A stretch of 64,000 bases of DNA from Persicaria tinctoria (GCA_037127255.1 JBANSL010000004.1:31147967-31211966); one strand, 5' to 3'; positions 23,896 through 35,553 are shown, counted from the first letter of the stretch. The notes: a model not told the origin generated them from the sequence alone. Made by a program: numbers and translations.

Positions 23896-24365
23896 GGAAG
23901 TAGTTGGTTAGGGTTTCTTTGAGAGTTTGAAGATGAAGGAGTGGAAAGGATTTGGAAAATTCTGAGTGTGGGTTGTAATCGGGTACAGAATTGGTTTAAG
24001 TAGAGAGAGAGGGTGATGGATTGATGGGATGGGTTTAGGGTTCCAAGGAAAGAAATCATTACATTGCTAAGATTTGAAAGGTTTTCAATTTCAAATTCAA
24101 ATTCAAATACCCATTAAAATCGGACAAGGTAACTAAAAATATATATCCAAAAATAAAATATCTTAACGGTTAAGGAAATCATAGAAATAGGCAATTTTTG
24201 AAATCCGATTAAAACAAATATAATTGATTAAATATCTAAAAAGATATTAACCAAAATTATATGATCCGATATATGTACTCCACTGTTCAGTTTGCAGACC
24301 TTGACATAACTCTCAAAGGTCTTGACATTGAGTGGAGTTTATCTTTCGTAAAGGGAAAGCTCCCC
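23896..24365 (-). other. Spacer between pol and third ORF
   Basis: AT-rich, with the [11 protein letters not shown] end of pol at its right edge. No frame or repeat of note. It may hold the leader or splice acceptor for a subgenomic RNA of the third ORF; no specific site is claimed. Confidence 0.4.
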
Positions 24366-27300
24366 CTACGAAAGTGCATCCTTGTTAAGCATCCCAATCT
24401 CTCGTCTAATGAAGGTGAACCTGTCCTCTGCCAAATGCTTAGTAAAAATGTCAGCCCATTGATAATCAGTAGAAATAAAAGATATGGACACATCACCTTT
24501 TTCAACATGATCTCTAATGAAATGATGTCTTACATCAATATGCTTGGTCCTTGAATACTGAACATGATTCTTAGTGATGGATATGGCACTTGTATTGTCA
24601 CACTTAATTGGGATACCCTTGAGGTTGATGCCAAGATCTCGCATTTGTTGAGCTATCCAAAGGATTTGGGAGCAACAAGCTCCAGCTGCAATGTATTCGG
24701 CTTCTGCAGTGGATAGAGCAACTGAGTTTTGCTTCTTTGAGTGCCAATTGATCAAAGATGCTCCTAAGAATCGGCAACATCCTGATGTGCTCTTTCTATC
24801 CACCTTGTAGCCTGCAAAATCTGCATCAGAATATCCAATTAAAGTGAAATCCTTTTGCTTTGGGTACCATAGTCCAAGTTCCTTAGTGCCATTGAGATAT
24901 CGAAAGATCCTCTTCACAACCACTAGGTGAGATTCTTTTGGATCAGCTTGAAACCTGGCACACATGCAAACACTAAACATGATGTCAGGTCTACTAGCCG
25001 TGAGATATAATAAAGATCCAATCATTCCTCGATACTCCTTTTGATTGACACTTGTTCCAGTCTTGTCTTGATCTAGAGACAATGTTGAGCTCATGGGAGT
25101 CTTGGCTGCTTTGGATTGATCCATCTTGAACTTCTTCAAGAGATCCTTAGTGTACTTGCTTTGGTTGACGAAGATCCCTTTCTTGGATTGATGAACTTGT
25201 AACCCCAAAAAGAAGTTGAGTTCACCCATCAAGCTCATCTCAAATTCACTGCACATAATGTCAGAAAATTCCTTGCACAAAGATGTGTTAGTAGCACCAA
25301 ATAATATATCATCAACATAAATTTGAATAACCAAAATGTCCTTTCCTTTGGTCTTGATAAAAAGAGTCTTGTCGATCAACCCCCTTTTAAAATCATTTTG
25401 TAAAAGATATTTTGACAAGCGCTCGTACCAAGCTCTTGGGGCTTGTTTCAAACCATAAAGCGCCTTGTCAAGTTTGTAAACATGATTGGGGAATTCTGAG
25501 CTTTCAAAACCTAGGGGTTGAGCCACATATACTTCTTCTTCTAAGAAACCATTAAGAAAAGCACACTTGACATCCATTTGATATAACTTTATGCTCATAA
25601 AAGATGCAAATGCTAATAAAATGCGAATGGCTTCAAGCCTGGCTACGGGAGCAAAGGTCTCCTCGTAGTCAATACGTTCCTCTTGATTGTAGCCTTGAGC
25701 AACAAGCCTTGCCTTGTTCCTCACAACCTTGCTATTCTCATCTAGCTTGTTTCGAAACACCCATCGAGTGCCAATGACTGATTGATGCTTGGGCCTAGGC
25801 TTCAAGGTCCAGACTTTGTTCCTTTCAAATTCGTTAAGCTCACTTTGCATAGCAATGATCCAGTCTAGCTCCTGAAGTGCCTCATTTACCTTCTTTGGCT
25901 CAATAAGAGAAACAAATGCGTTAAAAGCACAAAGGTCTTTAAGTTTAGAACGAGTTTGAACAATAGAAGTAGGGTCAGAAATGATATCCTTTAATGAGTG
26001 TGATGAGGAGTATTTTAATTTCCTTTTGCTAGTCTCAGCTCCTTGATTCGTCACACCATCAGGATTGATTTGTGGTACATCTGACTTCGTGGTCCTGTTA
26101 GGTTCAGTTACAACAGTTTCTGACATCTCAACACTGTTGGATTGGACACCAAGGGCTTTGGACGCATCTTCAACACCTTGGGCCAATTCTTCAGTGTTAA
26201 GAATCGGTTCCTGCATGTTCCTTTTCTCTGTGTTCATGGTAGCAGCATCATCACCTTCCTCGTTCTCTTCATGGATATTAAGATCTATATCTGCAACACT
26301 TTCACTCAAAGCACCATCATTGCATTCATAAAAAATAACATGTATACTTTCTTCAACTACCTGGGTCCTTTTCTTGAAGATTCTATAAGCTTTGCTACTC
26401 GTGGAATAGCCAAGAAACATACCTTCATCACTACGCGCATCAAATTTCCCAAGGTTATCTTTTCCATTGTTATGAACAAAACAAGTACAGCCAAAGGGTT
26501 TAAAATAAGATATAAGTGGTTTGCGGCCTTTGAAAAGTTCATAAGGAGTTTTCTTTAAGATGGAACGAATTAGACAACGATTTAAAATGTAGTTAGCTGT
26601 GTTAACAGCTTCAGCCCAATAGGTTTTAGGTAATGCATTTTCTAAAAGCATAGTCCTGGCCATATCCTCTAAGGTGCGGTTCTTGCGTTCCACAACCCCG
26701 TTTTGTTGAGGTGTCCTAGGAGCAGAAAAGTTATGAGAGATGCCATATTTAGCACAAAACAAATCAAATTGAAGTTGATCAAACTCCCTACCATGATCAC
26801 TCCAAATAGACACTATGGGCTCATTTCTTAAAGTTTGCAACTCCTTACAAAGTTTTGAAAACTCAAATAAGGCCTCTGATTTTTCTTTCAAAAATGCAAC
26901 CCAAGTATATCTTGAAAAATCATCGACAACAACTAGCATGTACTTTTTACCATTGGGAGATTTGACTCGCATAGGACCACATAAATCCATATGTAAAAGT
27001 TCAAGGGGTCTAGAAGAACTTACAACCTTTTTGGGTTTGAAGGAGCTACGTGTTTGTTTACCTCGTGTGCAAGCATTGCACATATCAATACCTTTGAAGT
27101 CCATCTCAGGTAGTCCTCTTACAAGCCCTTTGGACACAAGCTTCTGTAGTGTATGTGGACTCACATGACCGAGTCTCCTGTGCCAAAGCTTTGGATCGTC
27201 CGTCAAGGCCTTTAAACAGGTTAAGCTTCCTTGTGCCACTTGATCAGCATTTACAGCGTATATGTTGTTGTAACGATATGCAGTCAATATAACTTCACCT

Positions 27301-27623
27301 GTATCATCTCTGCACACTATACATCTTTTCTTGTTAAATCTGACATTGTTACCACTATCACATAATTGAGAAACGCTAAGCAAATTATACTTTAAACCAT
27401 TGACAAGATAGACATTTTTAATACTATGGCTGGAATCACTTCCAACACTACCAATACCAACAATGTCGCATTTCCCTTTGTCACCAAGAGTGATTGTTCC
27501 CGTGGATTGCTCCTTTAGATAATGAAAGAGACAACTCTTCCCACTCATATGCCTCGAGCAAACACTATCAATAATCCATTTGTGTTCTTTCACCTTGGTG
27601 ATCTCCTGCAAAACAGACATCAA
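24366..27623 (-). CDS. pol: Copia pol: protease, integrase, reverse transcriptase, RNase H
   Basis: A single frame of 1085 codons, about the expected length from protease onward. Residue numbers count from the first codon. The protease motif reads DSVCSRHM (D19), where the family has glycine after DS. The gag-pre-integrase zinc region has H148, H153, C182 and C185. The integrase triad is D213 (HMDLCGP), D276 (SDHGREF) and E312 (NGVVERKNR). The RT has [12 protein letters not shown], the [11 protein letters not shown] block and the YVDD active site (769-772). The RNase H has [18 protein letters not shown] and [13 protein letters not shown]. It lies in another phase from gag, overlapping it by a few bases (TTGATG). 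The catalytic core looks intact except for the protease glycine. Whether the gag-pol junction is a mutation or programmed frameshifting cannot be told here. Confidence 0.93.
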   Translation of the reverse strand: MMSVLQEITKVKEHKWIIDSVCSRHMSGKSCLFHYLKEQSTGTITLGDKGKCDIVGIGSVGSDSSHSIKNVYLVNGLKYNLLSVSQLCDSGNNVRFNKKRCIVCRDDTGEVILTAYRYNNIYAVNADQVAQGSLTCLKALTDDPKLWHRRLGHVSPHTLQKLVSKGLVRGLPEMDFKGIDMCNACTRGKQTRSSFKPKKVVSSSRPLELLHMDLCGPMRVKSPNGKKYMLVVVDDFSRYTWVAFLKEKSEALFEFSKLCKELQTLRNEPIVSIWSDHGREFDQLQFDLFCAKYGISHNFSAPRTPQQNGVVERKNRTLEDMARTMLLENALPKTYWAEAVNTANYILNRCLIRSILKKTPYELFKGRKPLISYFKPFGCTCFVHNNGKDNLGKFDARSDEGMFLGYSTSSKAYRIFKKRTQVVEESIHVIFYECNDGALSESVADIDLNIHEENEEGDDAATMNTEKRNMQEPILNTEELAQGVEDASKALGVQSNSVEMSETVVTEPNRTTKSDVPQINPDGVTNQGAETSKRKLKYSSSHSLKDIISDPTSIVQTRSKLKDLCAFNAFVSLIEPKKVNEALQELDWIIAMQSELNEFERNKVWTLKPRPKHQSVIGTRWVFRNKLDENSKVVRNKARLVAQGYNQEERIDYEETFAPVARLEAIRILLAFASFMSIKLYQMDVKCAFLNGFLEEEVYVAQPLGFESSEFPNHVYKLDKALYGLKQAPRAWYERLSKYLLQNDFKRGLIDKTLFIKTKGKDILVIQIYVDDILFGATNTSLCKEFSDIMCSEFEMSLMGELNFFLGLQVHQSKKGIFVNQSKYTKDLLKKFKMDQSKAAKTPMSSTLSLDQDKTGTSVNQKEYRGMIGSLLYLTASRPDIMFSVCMCARFQADPKESHLVVVKRIFRYLNGTKELGLWYPKQKDFTLIGYSDADFAGYKVDRKSTSGCCRFLGASLINWHSKKQNSVALSTAEAEYIAAGACCSQILWIAQQMRDLGINLKGIPIKCDNTSAISITKNHVQYSRTKHIDVRHHFIRDHVEKGDVSISFISTDYQWADIFTKHLAEDRFTFIRREIGMLNKDALS

Positions 27624-29420
27624 CCTTTGTGGCTAGACCAATAAGCAAATTTGGATCCATTGTTGGGGTAAACCATGTTTGGTAAAATAGTGCCTTTTGG
27701 GACCCAAACTTGTGTTATCCGTTCTTTTCTCAAATGAACAGGAAATGTATTGCGAATAATATAAGGATCCTTTCTTCTATAAGGGCAGGTCTCTTTTACA
27801 TGTCCCTTTCTAGCACAATGGTGACATATAGGAGAGGTTCTGCTTCCTTTAGCCTTTACAAAAGTGGTAAAGTGTTGCTTCTTTAAAAACTTTGGGTTGT
27901 AACCAATACCACTTTTGTTTAGAGAACTTTGTTGCTCACCCAACATCTTATCGAGAGTGCCTTTGGATTTGGTAAAACTTATGAGGGCTGTCTGTTGGTC
28001 TAGAATCTTATTATTCAGGGAGATCTTCTCGTTCTCTAAGTCATGATGCTCATTTCTTAGAGAGGAGAGATCTTGCTTGAGTTCAGATTTCTCCGAGTCA
28101 AGCGTCTTGACTTTAATGTCAAGACCTGAATAAGAAGCTTCAAGACCTTTGACCCTCATAGACAGATCCTCAATAGTTCTTTCCTGGTCCATAGTTCTCT
28201 TAATAAGAATGTTAGTTTGGGCAATAAGCTTCTCTTCATTGGCAATCATATTTGAAAGGAATTCCAATAATACCTCTTTTGGACTTTCCATAAGTTCTCT
28301 TAGAGTAGCTTCAAGCTTTTCATCGTAAGATTCATCTCCAGAAGCCATCAGACAAATGTTGGCCTTCTCATCGTCGGAGTCAGAGTCGGAATCACTCCAA
28401 GTAGCTACCATAGCTTTCTTCTTCCATTTGTCACCTTTCTTGGGCTGGCTCTTTGTCTTTTGAGGGCAGTCCTTCACAAGATGATCTGTTTCACCACATT
28501 CAAAACAAGACAACGGTTTAGTCTTCTTTTCATACTTGTTGTATTGAGGCTTACCTCGAAATTTTGAAGACTCTGATCCATCCTTGTTGTTGAATTGCTT
28601 CTTCATTTTGAGAATTCTAGCAAGGCCTCTTGTGATAAGAGCAAAAGGATCATCCTCATCGTCATCCTCATCTTCAGAATTAGATCCATCCTTGGACTCA
28701 TCCTTCTTAGACTTGAGTGCCAAGTTCTTGGTGCTAGCTGGAAGTTCTCCATCGTCTTCATTAAGGATCATCTCATGCGTGATCAGCTTCCCAAGGAGAT
28801 CATCAAGGGGTAGAGTGGTGAGGTCCTGAGCTTCTTCTATAGCTGTTACTTTTGGACCCCATTTCTCCTTTGGAAGGCACCTCAGTATCTTCCTCACTTT
28901 CTCAACGTTGGTAAAGCTCTTGCCGAGAGAGTCAAGGTTGTTGGTGATTTCTGTGAATCGTGACATGGATTTGATTGACTCATCGGACTTCATCTTGAAG
29001 AGCTCATACTTTCGAATGAAGATGCTGATCTTGGTGTCTTTCACTTGGCTTGTTCCTTCATAGGTGACGACCAACTTGTCCCAAATCTCTTTAGCTGACC
29101 TACAAGAGGAAATACGGTTAAACTCATCAGTGTTAAGACCACAATAAAGTAAGTTAATAGCCCTGTAGTTTTTGGAGATGGTTTCAAGATCTGCTTGGTT
29201 GTATTCAGACTCCTTCTTTGCAACTTTGGTATCGTTTGGTCCTTCCTTCTCTGGAATCTTCGGACGATTCTCTATAATGTTCCAAAGCTCTAGATCTTGG
29301 TCTATGATGAACATCTTCATCAAAGATCTCCAGTGGACAAAGTTGTTTCCTACAAAGAGTGGCGGTCTGCTTGTGGACCTTCCCTGTGCAAATCCTCCGC
29401 TTGCTTCAACAGTGAGTAAA
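27620..29420 (-). CDS. gag: Copia gag polyprotein (SIRE type)
   Basis: The frame is open from 29420 to 27620. Before the first usable ATG it already encodes a typical gag N-terminus ([29 protein letters not shown]) but has no ATG, so either the normal start was lost or translation begins at about 29320. In order it has a UBN2-like capsid region ([24 protein letters not shown]), an acidic stretch, a CCHC zinc knuckle ([14 protein letters not shown], about residue 275), a long coiled coil, and a second zinc-type motif ([14 protein letters not shown], about residue 500). Gag packages element RNA into virus-like particles. It ends in TGA overlapping the start of the pol frame, which lies in a different phase. 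Confidence 0.9.
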
Positions 29421-29432
29421 GCTCTGATACCA
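29421..29432 (-). other. Primer-binding site of the copia element
   Basis: Minus strand TGGTATCAGAGC, complementary to initiator tRNA-Met, two bases inside the 5' LTR. Confidence 0.93.
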
Positions 29433-29434
29433 AT

Positions 29435-30446
29435 TGAAGGTTCGAAAATGTAAAATAATGTAATATAGAAATACTCTAGAAGGGGGGTTGAATAGAGTAT
29501 GCCCGTTTTTCGTAAAAAGTCTCAAGGCTTTTGAAGCTCGTGCTAAACCCTTTGAGAAAACCTGAATCACAAAGTCAAACAATTCGAACCAAGTGCGGAA
29601 ATAAGGTAAAGCAAATAAGTAAAGGACACGACTAATTGTTTACGAGGTTCAGCACAACTTGGCCTACGTCCCCGCCTAGGGTTCTTCCACAACCATAGGA
29701 TTCAAAGGCTTTATTGATTGCTTAGCTTAGGATCCTAATAGATCACCGAGAAGCCTTTCTCCTATACAATTGCAATCTAGTCAACTCACGTTCCCTTGGA
29801 GTCCTAGACCAATCTAGAAGAGCCCCACCTCTCTCAGCTATCTAGTACAATCCTCTAACTCTCGCAAATCAATAGCCTAGTGCAACTTCCCGAGTTATAA
29901 ACTCTCGAGTAACACTTGAAATAAATATATCCTATAAGCTCACAGTGACTCTCAAAGGCTTTGAAATAAACAACAAACTATTTGAGCGCTTAGCAGAGAG
30001 ACACTTGGAAGACAGATTGCTTGAAAGAATTGAAGCTCGTGTGTAGCACTTGTACTTCTGTCTTCTCCTTCCTTTCCTTTATATACTAGCATGGAGATAG
30101 CATGGAGCGTGTGGATCTTCATCACCAGATCTCCAACGGCTCTTTTGGAATCAGTTCGATCTTGCAATCTTCTATATGTGGATACTTTGAAACGCCATGA
30201 TCTATTTTGAACTGATCTCTTCAACATGTAAGGAAGGATGTAATCTCGATTTATACTTCCTGAAATGGTTAGTCATTCATATATGTATAATATAATGGAA
30301 GTATATAATAAGATAAAATAATATACGAATAATAAGATATGTTTTGTATTTCATCAACTGTTAATACTTCAAGGCCTTTGACACACACATCCTGTCAAAG
30401 CCTTTGGAACAACTATTCCGATTTTCATCAAGGGAGGGAGTTATCA
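29435..30446 (-). repeat. 5' LTR of the copia element
   Basis: 1012 bp, the same length as the partner LTR. It begins two bases from the primer-binding site. The minus strand should carry the promoter; TATATAAAGG-type sequence lies near 30080 (plus-strand CCTTTATATACTAG). Confidence 0.93.
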
Positions 30447-31127
30447 AAGTGGAATAAAGCTGAAGATGTGTTACTCATTAGTGGTTGGATTAACACCACC
30501 ACTGATTGTATAATAAATACTCAACAAATGGTGGGGGATTTTTGGGAGAGAGTTGCAAAGTAATATGCCACCAATAAGGAGGAAAACTGACCTAAGAGGA
30601 TGCTCTCCACGATTAAACCACGATGGCATAACATTTCATCCGTTGTGTCCAAATTTGTGGGAGCTTACACGAGTGCCAAAAATCGCCAAGGTAGTGGGGA
30701 AAATGATTGTGATGTCATGAGGAACACACACTCTATTTACAAAGGCGATCACAACCATGACTTTCAGTTTGAGCATGCATAGCGTGAACTCAGGACTGAA
30801 ATAAAATTCCACAGGTGGGTTGCATCAAATGTCGCATCTGTTGGAGTAGACTCGAAGAAGACCAAGGTTAATGAATTTGGATCTTACACATCCAACGAAG
30901 GGTCAGGCACCCAGTCGAGTGCTTCTGGAAGTGAAAATGCTCCAGTGAGGCTCGAAGGCATAAAGGCAGCAAAAAGAAAAGGCAAACAACTTGCTGGGAG
31001 TTCAAGTGATCAAGCCACCAAAGATGTTACAGAGGCAATGCAATTCTTTTTTCAGCAAACCGGTGAAAGGAACAAGGAGTCAGATGCAGATAAGGCGAAA
31101 CCTCGAAGACTGGCAAACGATAACTAG
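30447..31127 (+). pseudogene. PIF/Harbinger ORF1 (Myb/SANT-like domain), 3' part
   Basis: The reading frame resumes exactly at the copia target duplication: AAGTGGAATAAAGC gives KWNKAEDVLLISGWINTTTD, the start of the Myb/SANT-like (trihelix-type) domain, with later tryptophans in FWERVAK and KPRWHNISS. The tail has HDFQFEHA and a lysine-rich C-terminus ending near 31127. In-frame stops occur at 30561 (TAA), 30588 (TGA) and 30780 (TAG). It probably gave nuclear import and DNA binding before decay. Frame continuity across 20836/30447 is seen directly; the function is family knowledge. Confidence 0.8.
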
Positions 31128-31189
31128 ATAAGTAAGATTTATATTTTTGTTATTGTGGGTGCATGAGTTAAATTTCTCTAAGTGAAGCA

Positions 31190-31640
31190 TCGCTTCACAT
31201 TGTGGAATGTTTGTTGTTATCATTTCATGTCTTTTCCCCTCAAGTGGAGACTAAAGACTAGCTCCACATTATTCCAATTATGTTATCTATGTTCTGCAGG
31301 GATTCCCTGTCGCAACAAATCAAAATTCATTTTCTCAATGATCTGGATAGATTCCTTGCCACAAAAATTCAAAATTTACGGTTTCAATACTCTGCAAAGA
31401 TGCTCAATACTCTGCGAAGATGCTCTGTAAACTTTGTTGTTGTACATGCTCTTCAAATATCATGCTCTGCGAAATAGGTTAAATACAAATTTATTTTCTC
31501 AATGCTCTGCGAATATGCTCCTCGCCACAAAAATCCAAAATTTATGGTTTCAATAATATGCAAAGATGCTCTGTGAAATTAATGGTCTACATGCTCTTCA
31601 ATTATCATTTGCAAAGTAGTTTAAATACCAATAAAATCCT
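31190..31640 (+). repeat. Imperfect duplication between Harbinger ORFs
   Basis: Two related blocks (about 31345-31480 and 31525-31615) share GCCACAAAAATYCAAAATTTA, GGTTTCAATA and GCAAAGATGCTCTG. ATGCTCTGCGAA-type words recur several times. This is the intergenic spacer between ORF1 and the transposase; no gene was seen. Confidence 0.6.
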
Positions 31641-31693
31641 CTATTTTCTATTATCCCTTTCAACTTCTTTCAGTGACCAAACACAAACCTCCA

Positions 31694-32926
31694 ATGGATC
31701 CTCCAGAAATGTATGAATTCCTCAACCGTTCTTGAGGTTCATTCTCTAATGAGCTTGAAAAAGCTTACGCGAAGTGGTTGTATCTATCTACCCTAGATAA
31801 GTCAAGAGTCGGGGCTGAAAGTTCTAGACCAAGGAGGACACGATCTTACATCGATAAAGAACAGGAGAAGGGTCATGATCGTCTTGTCGCAAATTATTTT
31901 TCAGAAGACCCCCCTCCGGTGTATCTAGATGTTGTTTTTAGAAGACGGTTCAGAATGCGAAGACCATTGTTCTTTCACATTGTGAACGAACTGGCAAGTA
32001 CGGTTGAATTTTTCAAACAGAAGCCCGATGCTACTGGGAAACATGGGCTATCTGCACTACAAAAATGTACCGTAACCATGCGCATGTTGGCTTATGGGGT
32101 GGGTGCAGACGCGGTGGGTGAATATCTTCGTTTGGGTGAAAGCACAACCAAGCTATGCTTGTCCAACTTTGTGGATGGTGTCATAGCTTCGTTTGGTGAT
32201 TCATATCTTCACAGACCAAATGCTTCAGACATACAATGCCTTCTTTACGTTGGAGCACAATGAGGATTCTCGGGTATGATCGATAGTATCGATTGCATGC
32301 ACTGGGAATGGAAGAACTGCCCAACTGCATGGAAAGGCCAGTTCGAAGGTAAAGACGGGAGACCAACCATCGTTTTAGAGGCAGTTGCATCATATGATCT
32401 ACCGATTTGGCATGCATTCTTCGGAACCCCGGGTACGTGTAATGATATCAATGTTCTTGATCATTCTCCTATATTCGATGATGTATTGCAAGGGATATCT
32501 CCACCGGTTAACTTCGAAGTTAATCGTCATCAATATCGTTTAAGTTATTATCTAGCCAATGTCATTTATCCTAATTGGGCGACTTTCATACCATCTATCA
32601 AACTTCCACAAGGAGAGAAGGCTAAATTATTTTTTCAATACCAAGAGGCTACTAGAAAAGATGTGGAGCGAGCTTTTGGAGTCCTGCAAGCTCGATTTGT
32701 AATAATAAAAAAAAACACAGCACTTGCTTGGGATATAAATCTGGTGGAGAGAATAATGAAAGCGTGTATAATTTTGCATAATACAATAGTAGAGGAAGAG
32801 CGGGAGAACAACAGTGTTTCATTTGATCTTTCACATTTTGACCAAGTGGAGGGTGTAAACACTTCATACTCCACGAATCGACATGCGGCCATGGAGGAAT
32901 ATATTGACAATCGAATACAAATTTGA
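31694..32926 (+). pseudogene. PIF/Harbinger transposase (DDE_Tnp_4 type)
   Basis: This frame of 411 codons starts at the ATG in CCAATGGATCC and has two in-frame TGA stops, at 31733 and 32261. The helix-turn-helix-like part contains FRRRFRM and LRLGESTTKLCLSNF. The catalytic region has the first acidic residue in DSIDCMHWEWKNCP (usually G before SIDCMHW), the second in CNDINVLDHSP and the third in RKDVERAFGVLQARF, followed by CIILHNTIVEEE. All three catalytic acids remain. The second stop fits a CGA to TGA transition in a conserved arginine codon. It is recently dead and might be mobilised in trans. It is paired with ORF1 upstream, as usual for the superfamily. Confidence 0.9.
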
Positions 32927-33607
32927 AATAGGATTAAAATTTTGTTCTATATTTCATCTCTATGTCTTTGTATTTCGATGCTTTCTGTTTCATGTACTTT
33001 TGTATGCCATTTTTGTTTCAGTTGTATTTTGATGTTTTGTGGTTTAAGTGAAGATGATTCACATAATATTTAGTGTCTATTTGTACTTTGTGTGATATTA
33101 TATTAATTTCATAAAAAAATTACTAAATAAATTCTTAATTATTTATCATTATTATATTATTTTATGCGAATTATAATTTATTAACAAATGATAATTAAAT
33201 AATATTATTATAACTATATTAATATATAATAGATGGTGAAAGTGAATTTAAGAAAATGAGATGGGTTATAGGGATGTGGGTAAAAAAAATTGAGTTTTTT
33301 AAGGAAAGAGATTTTTTAAGGAAAGTGATTTCAGAAATTGATGTCGAGTTCGATTTTTTGGCAGATCATCATCTCTAAAAACAAAAGCCTTTTGCTTTCA
33401 CATCTCTAAACTGATTTTGTTTAATTTTGTTCAGATTAATTGTCATCGTTTGGTTGATTGGAATGAAAAAAAATCGATTGCAAATTCATATTTAGGGTTA
33501 ATCTATTAGAAAAAAGGGATAGCTGTTGAGGATTAGCTCCATTTAATCTGATAGAAAAAAAAAGCATAATCTCTTGCTGAAATCTCTTAATTTGCTGAAA
33601 TCCGATT
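32927..33607. other. AT-rich stretch after the Harbinger transposase
   Basis: 3' untranslated region and probable 3' end of the Harbinger element. No clear terminal inverted repeat or TTA/TAA duplication was identified. Confidence 0.4.
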
Positions 33608-34030
33608 TCATCAATACGGTTTCAGCAACTCCGGTGTCGAAGTCCTGACGCGAAAAAAAAAACAATTTCAGCAAACTCCGGTTTCAGCAACTCCGATGTC
33701 GAAGCGCTGATGCGAAAAAAGAAGAAGTTAAATTCAGCAATTACAACAACAATTTCAGCAACTCCGATGTCAAAGCGCTGACGCGAAGAAAAAAGAAGAA
33801 GCTAATTTCAGCAATTACAACAACAATTTCAACAACTCCGGTGTCGAAGCGCTGACGCGGAAAAAAAAACTAATTTCAGCAATTACAACAACAATTTAAG
33901 CAACTTCAGCTTCAGCAAATTCGGTGTCGAAGCGCTGACGGAAAAAAAAAACTAATTTCAGCAATTACAACAACAATCTCAGCAACTTTAGTTTTAGAAA
34001 CTCCGGTTTCAGCAATTCTAGTGTCAAAGC
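33608..34030 (+). repeat. Minisatellite, 60-75-bp imperfect units
   Basis: Five to six units are built from AATTTCAGCAATTACAACAA, CAATTTCAGCAACTCCGGTG, TCGAAGCGCTGACGCG and a poly(A) stretch of variable length. Length variation sits mainly in the A-run. No frame survives. It is immediately downstream of the Harbinger region and of unknown origin. Confidence 0.85.
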
Positions 34031-34285
34031 TAAATGGGGCGCGTGTGGGGGGCACAAGGGCAAAGAAGATCAGGGAAGAGAGGTGAACATTTTGCCAATT
34101 TGGAAAGATAATTGAACATTTTTCGAATAAAGACTGTAATTATAGAAATCACCTCTATTTTTTTCTGTCTAAAAAAGGTTGTTCAATAAGGAAAATCGTG
34201 ACACCGACTTCGACACGTTTTTTCGGACAAAAAATCCAAACTGATGAATCTTATTGTGTGTTTATCGAAACTGAATGGAGATAGC

Positions 34286-35553
34286 TAGAGCTGGAAAGAT
34301 CTGACCCGACCCGAGAAACCCGATCGACTCACCTGAACCGAAACCCGACCGAATCCGAAAATTTATCGTTATGCATAACCCGAACCCGAAATCGAGCTCG
34401 ACCAATATTGGCCCGATTCCCGAATTTACCCGAACACAGACAAACTCGACTCAACCTGGATCCGACTCAAAACCAGACCCGACTCGACTTTCGACCCGAC
34501 CCGACTCCCAACCCGACCCGAATATCATTGAAATTCCCCCCCCCCCCCTTCTCTATTATGAACTTTCATTCCATCCCAATAAAATTACATTCCCTCCTAT
34601 TTTATTCCCTACCAAATACCAATAAAATTTCCCTCCTATATTACTCTCCCTTCCCTCCTATTTTACATTTATATTTCCCTCCTATATTTTCATCCCTTCC
34701 CTCCAACAAAATTTCATTTCCTCCTAATAAAATTTCCCTCCATTCCCTTCTATTTTACTTTTACGTTTCTCTCTTATATATATTTTCTTTCTCTCATATG
34801 AAATTCCATTCCGCCTCAGTAAAATTTCACTTTTATTTTTATTCCCTTCTATTTTATGAAATTTCATTTATAATGAATAAAATGATCGATCAAATCACCA
34901 AAATTTTATGATTTATAAATTATGTAATAATCTAATTACCAAAAGATGAGTACGGTGACTTGGTGAGGATATTATAACTTGAATCATATATGATTTCATT
35001 TGAAAACTACTTTTTGAAAGACACAAATAACCTGAATCATCTTTTAGACAGGGAATCAAGTATGATTTTGATAACAATATATTATAGAATTTCAATGAAA
35101 TAAATGATGAATTGAATGAGCTTAGTAGCTTACGAGTCAATGAGTAGATTATATATTGAATCACATTCAATTTTACTAAAAACGCTTTTTGAAATACACG
35201 AGTTACATATTCAATTTAGTAAACTTGATTATCCGAAAGTCCCAAACGTAAATGATTCAACAAATTCAACCCAAATAATTAAAATTTTGAAATAAACGTA
35301 GACCCGCTTCTTCTTGAAACCTGAAGGAGATCGACTCGAAACCCGAACGAGACGGACTCGATACTGACCGAAAATTCGAATGGGTCCAACCCGATTCTGA
35401 CCAAAACCCGACCAATCTAAATTTTATTTTGACCCAATCCGACCCGACCAAGCCTGACACAAAAATTTTGACCGAGTTGACCCGACTCATCAGTGATCCG
35501 ACCCAAATGTGATCGACCCGAACCCGATCGAATAACCCGAATTGCCAGCTATA
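34286..35553. mobile_element. hAT-like non-autonomous element
   Basis: The ends TAGAGCTGGAAA and (reverse complement of the right end) TATAGCTGGCAA form a short imperfect terminal inverted repeat. The flanks GAGATAGC (34278-34285) and AGGATAGC (35554-35561) match at 6 of 8 positions, consistent with an aged 8-bp hAT duplication. Both ends are filled with degenerate CCCGACCCGA words on the plus strand (34300-34530 and 35300-35540). The middle has a C run (34537-34549) and TTTCCCTCCTATTTTA-type pyrimidine-rich repeats (34550-34870). No transposase. The superfamily assignment is tentative. Confidence 0.45.

Larger units (their letters stand above)
20837..30446 (-). mobile_element. SIRE-type Ty1/copia retrotransposon, 9610 bp
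   Basis: Two 1012-bp LTRs (20837-21848 and 29435-30446), both TGAAGGTTCG...GAGTTATCA, flank a minus-strand interior with a primer site, gag, pol, a third ORF and a purine tract. The target duplication AAGTG is exact (20832-20836 and 30447-30451). By eye the LTRs differ at about 14 sites, near 98.6 percent identity, so the insertion is fairly recent. The long gag with coiled coil, the pol organisation and the extra ORF before the 3' LTR match the SIRE/Maximus lineage. It is inserted in the ORF1 of a PIF/Harbinger element. Confidence 0.95.
20512..32926 (+). mobile_element. PIF/Harbinger DNA transposon, split by a copia insertion
   Basis: The core has two plus-strand genes in the usual PIF/Harbinger order, a Myb/SANT-like ORF1 and a DDE transposase. 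The copia element at 20837-30446 lies within ORF1. Without it the coding core would span about 2.8 kb. Termini are not resolved; they probably lie near 20050-20160 and beyond 32930. Both genes carry stops, so the element cannot move on its own. Confidence 0.85.

Noticed and set aside
26142..26558. Plus-strand frames opposite copia pol and gag
   Set aside because: They are shadows of the well-supported minus-strand polyprotein frames.
33608..34030. CRISPR-like array
   Set aside because: Units are contiguous and imperfect with no unique spacers, and the context is a plant nuclear genome.
34300..34530. Telomere-like repeat
   Set aside because: The CCCGACCCGA words are degenerate and do not match the plant TTTAGGG heptamer.
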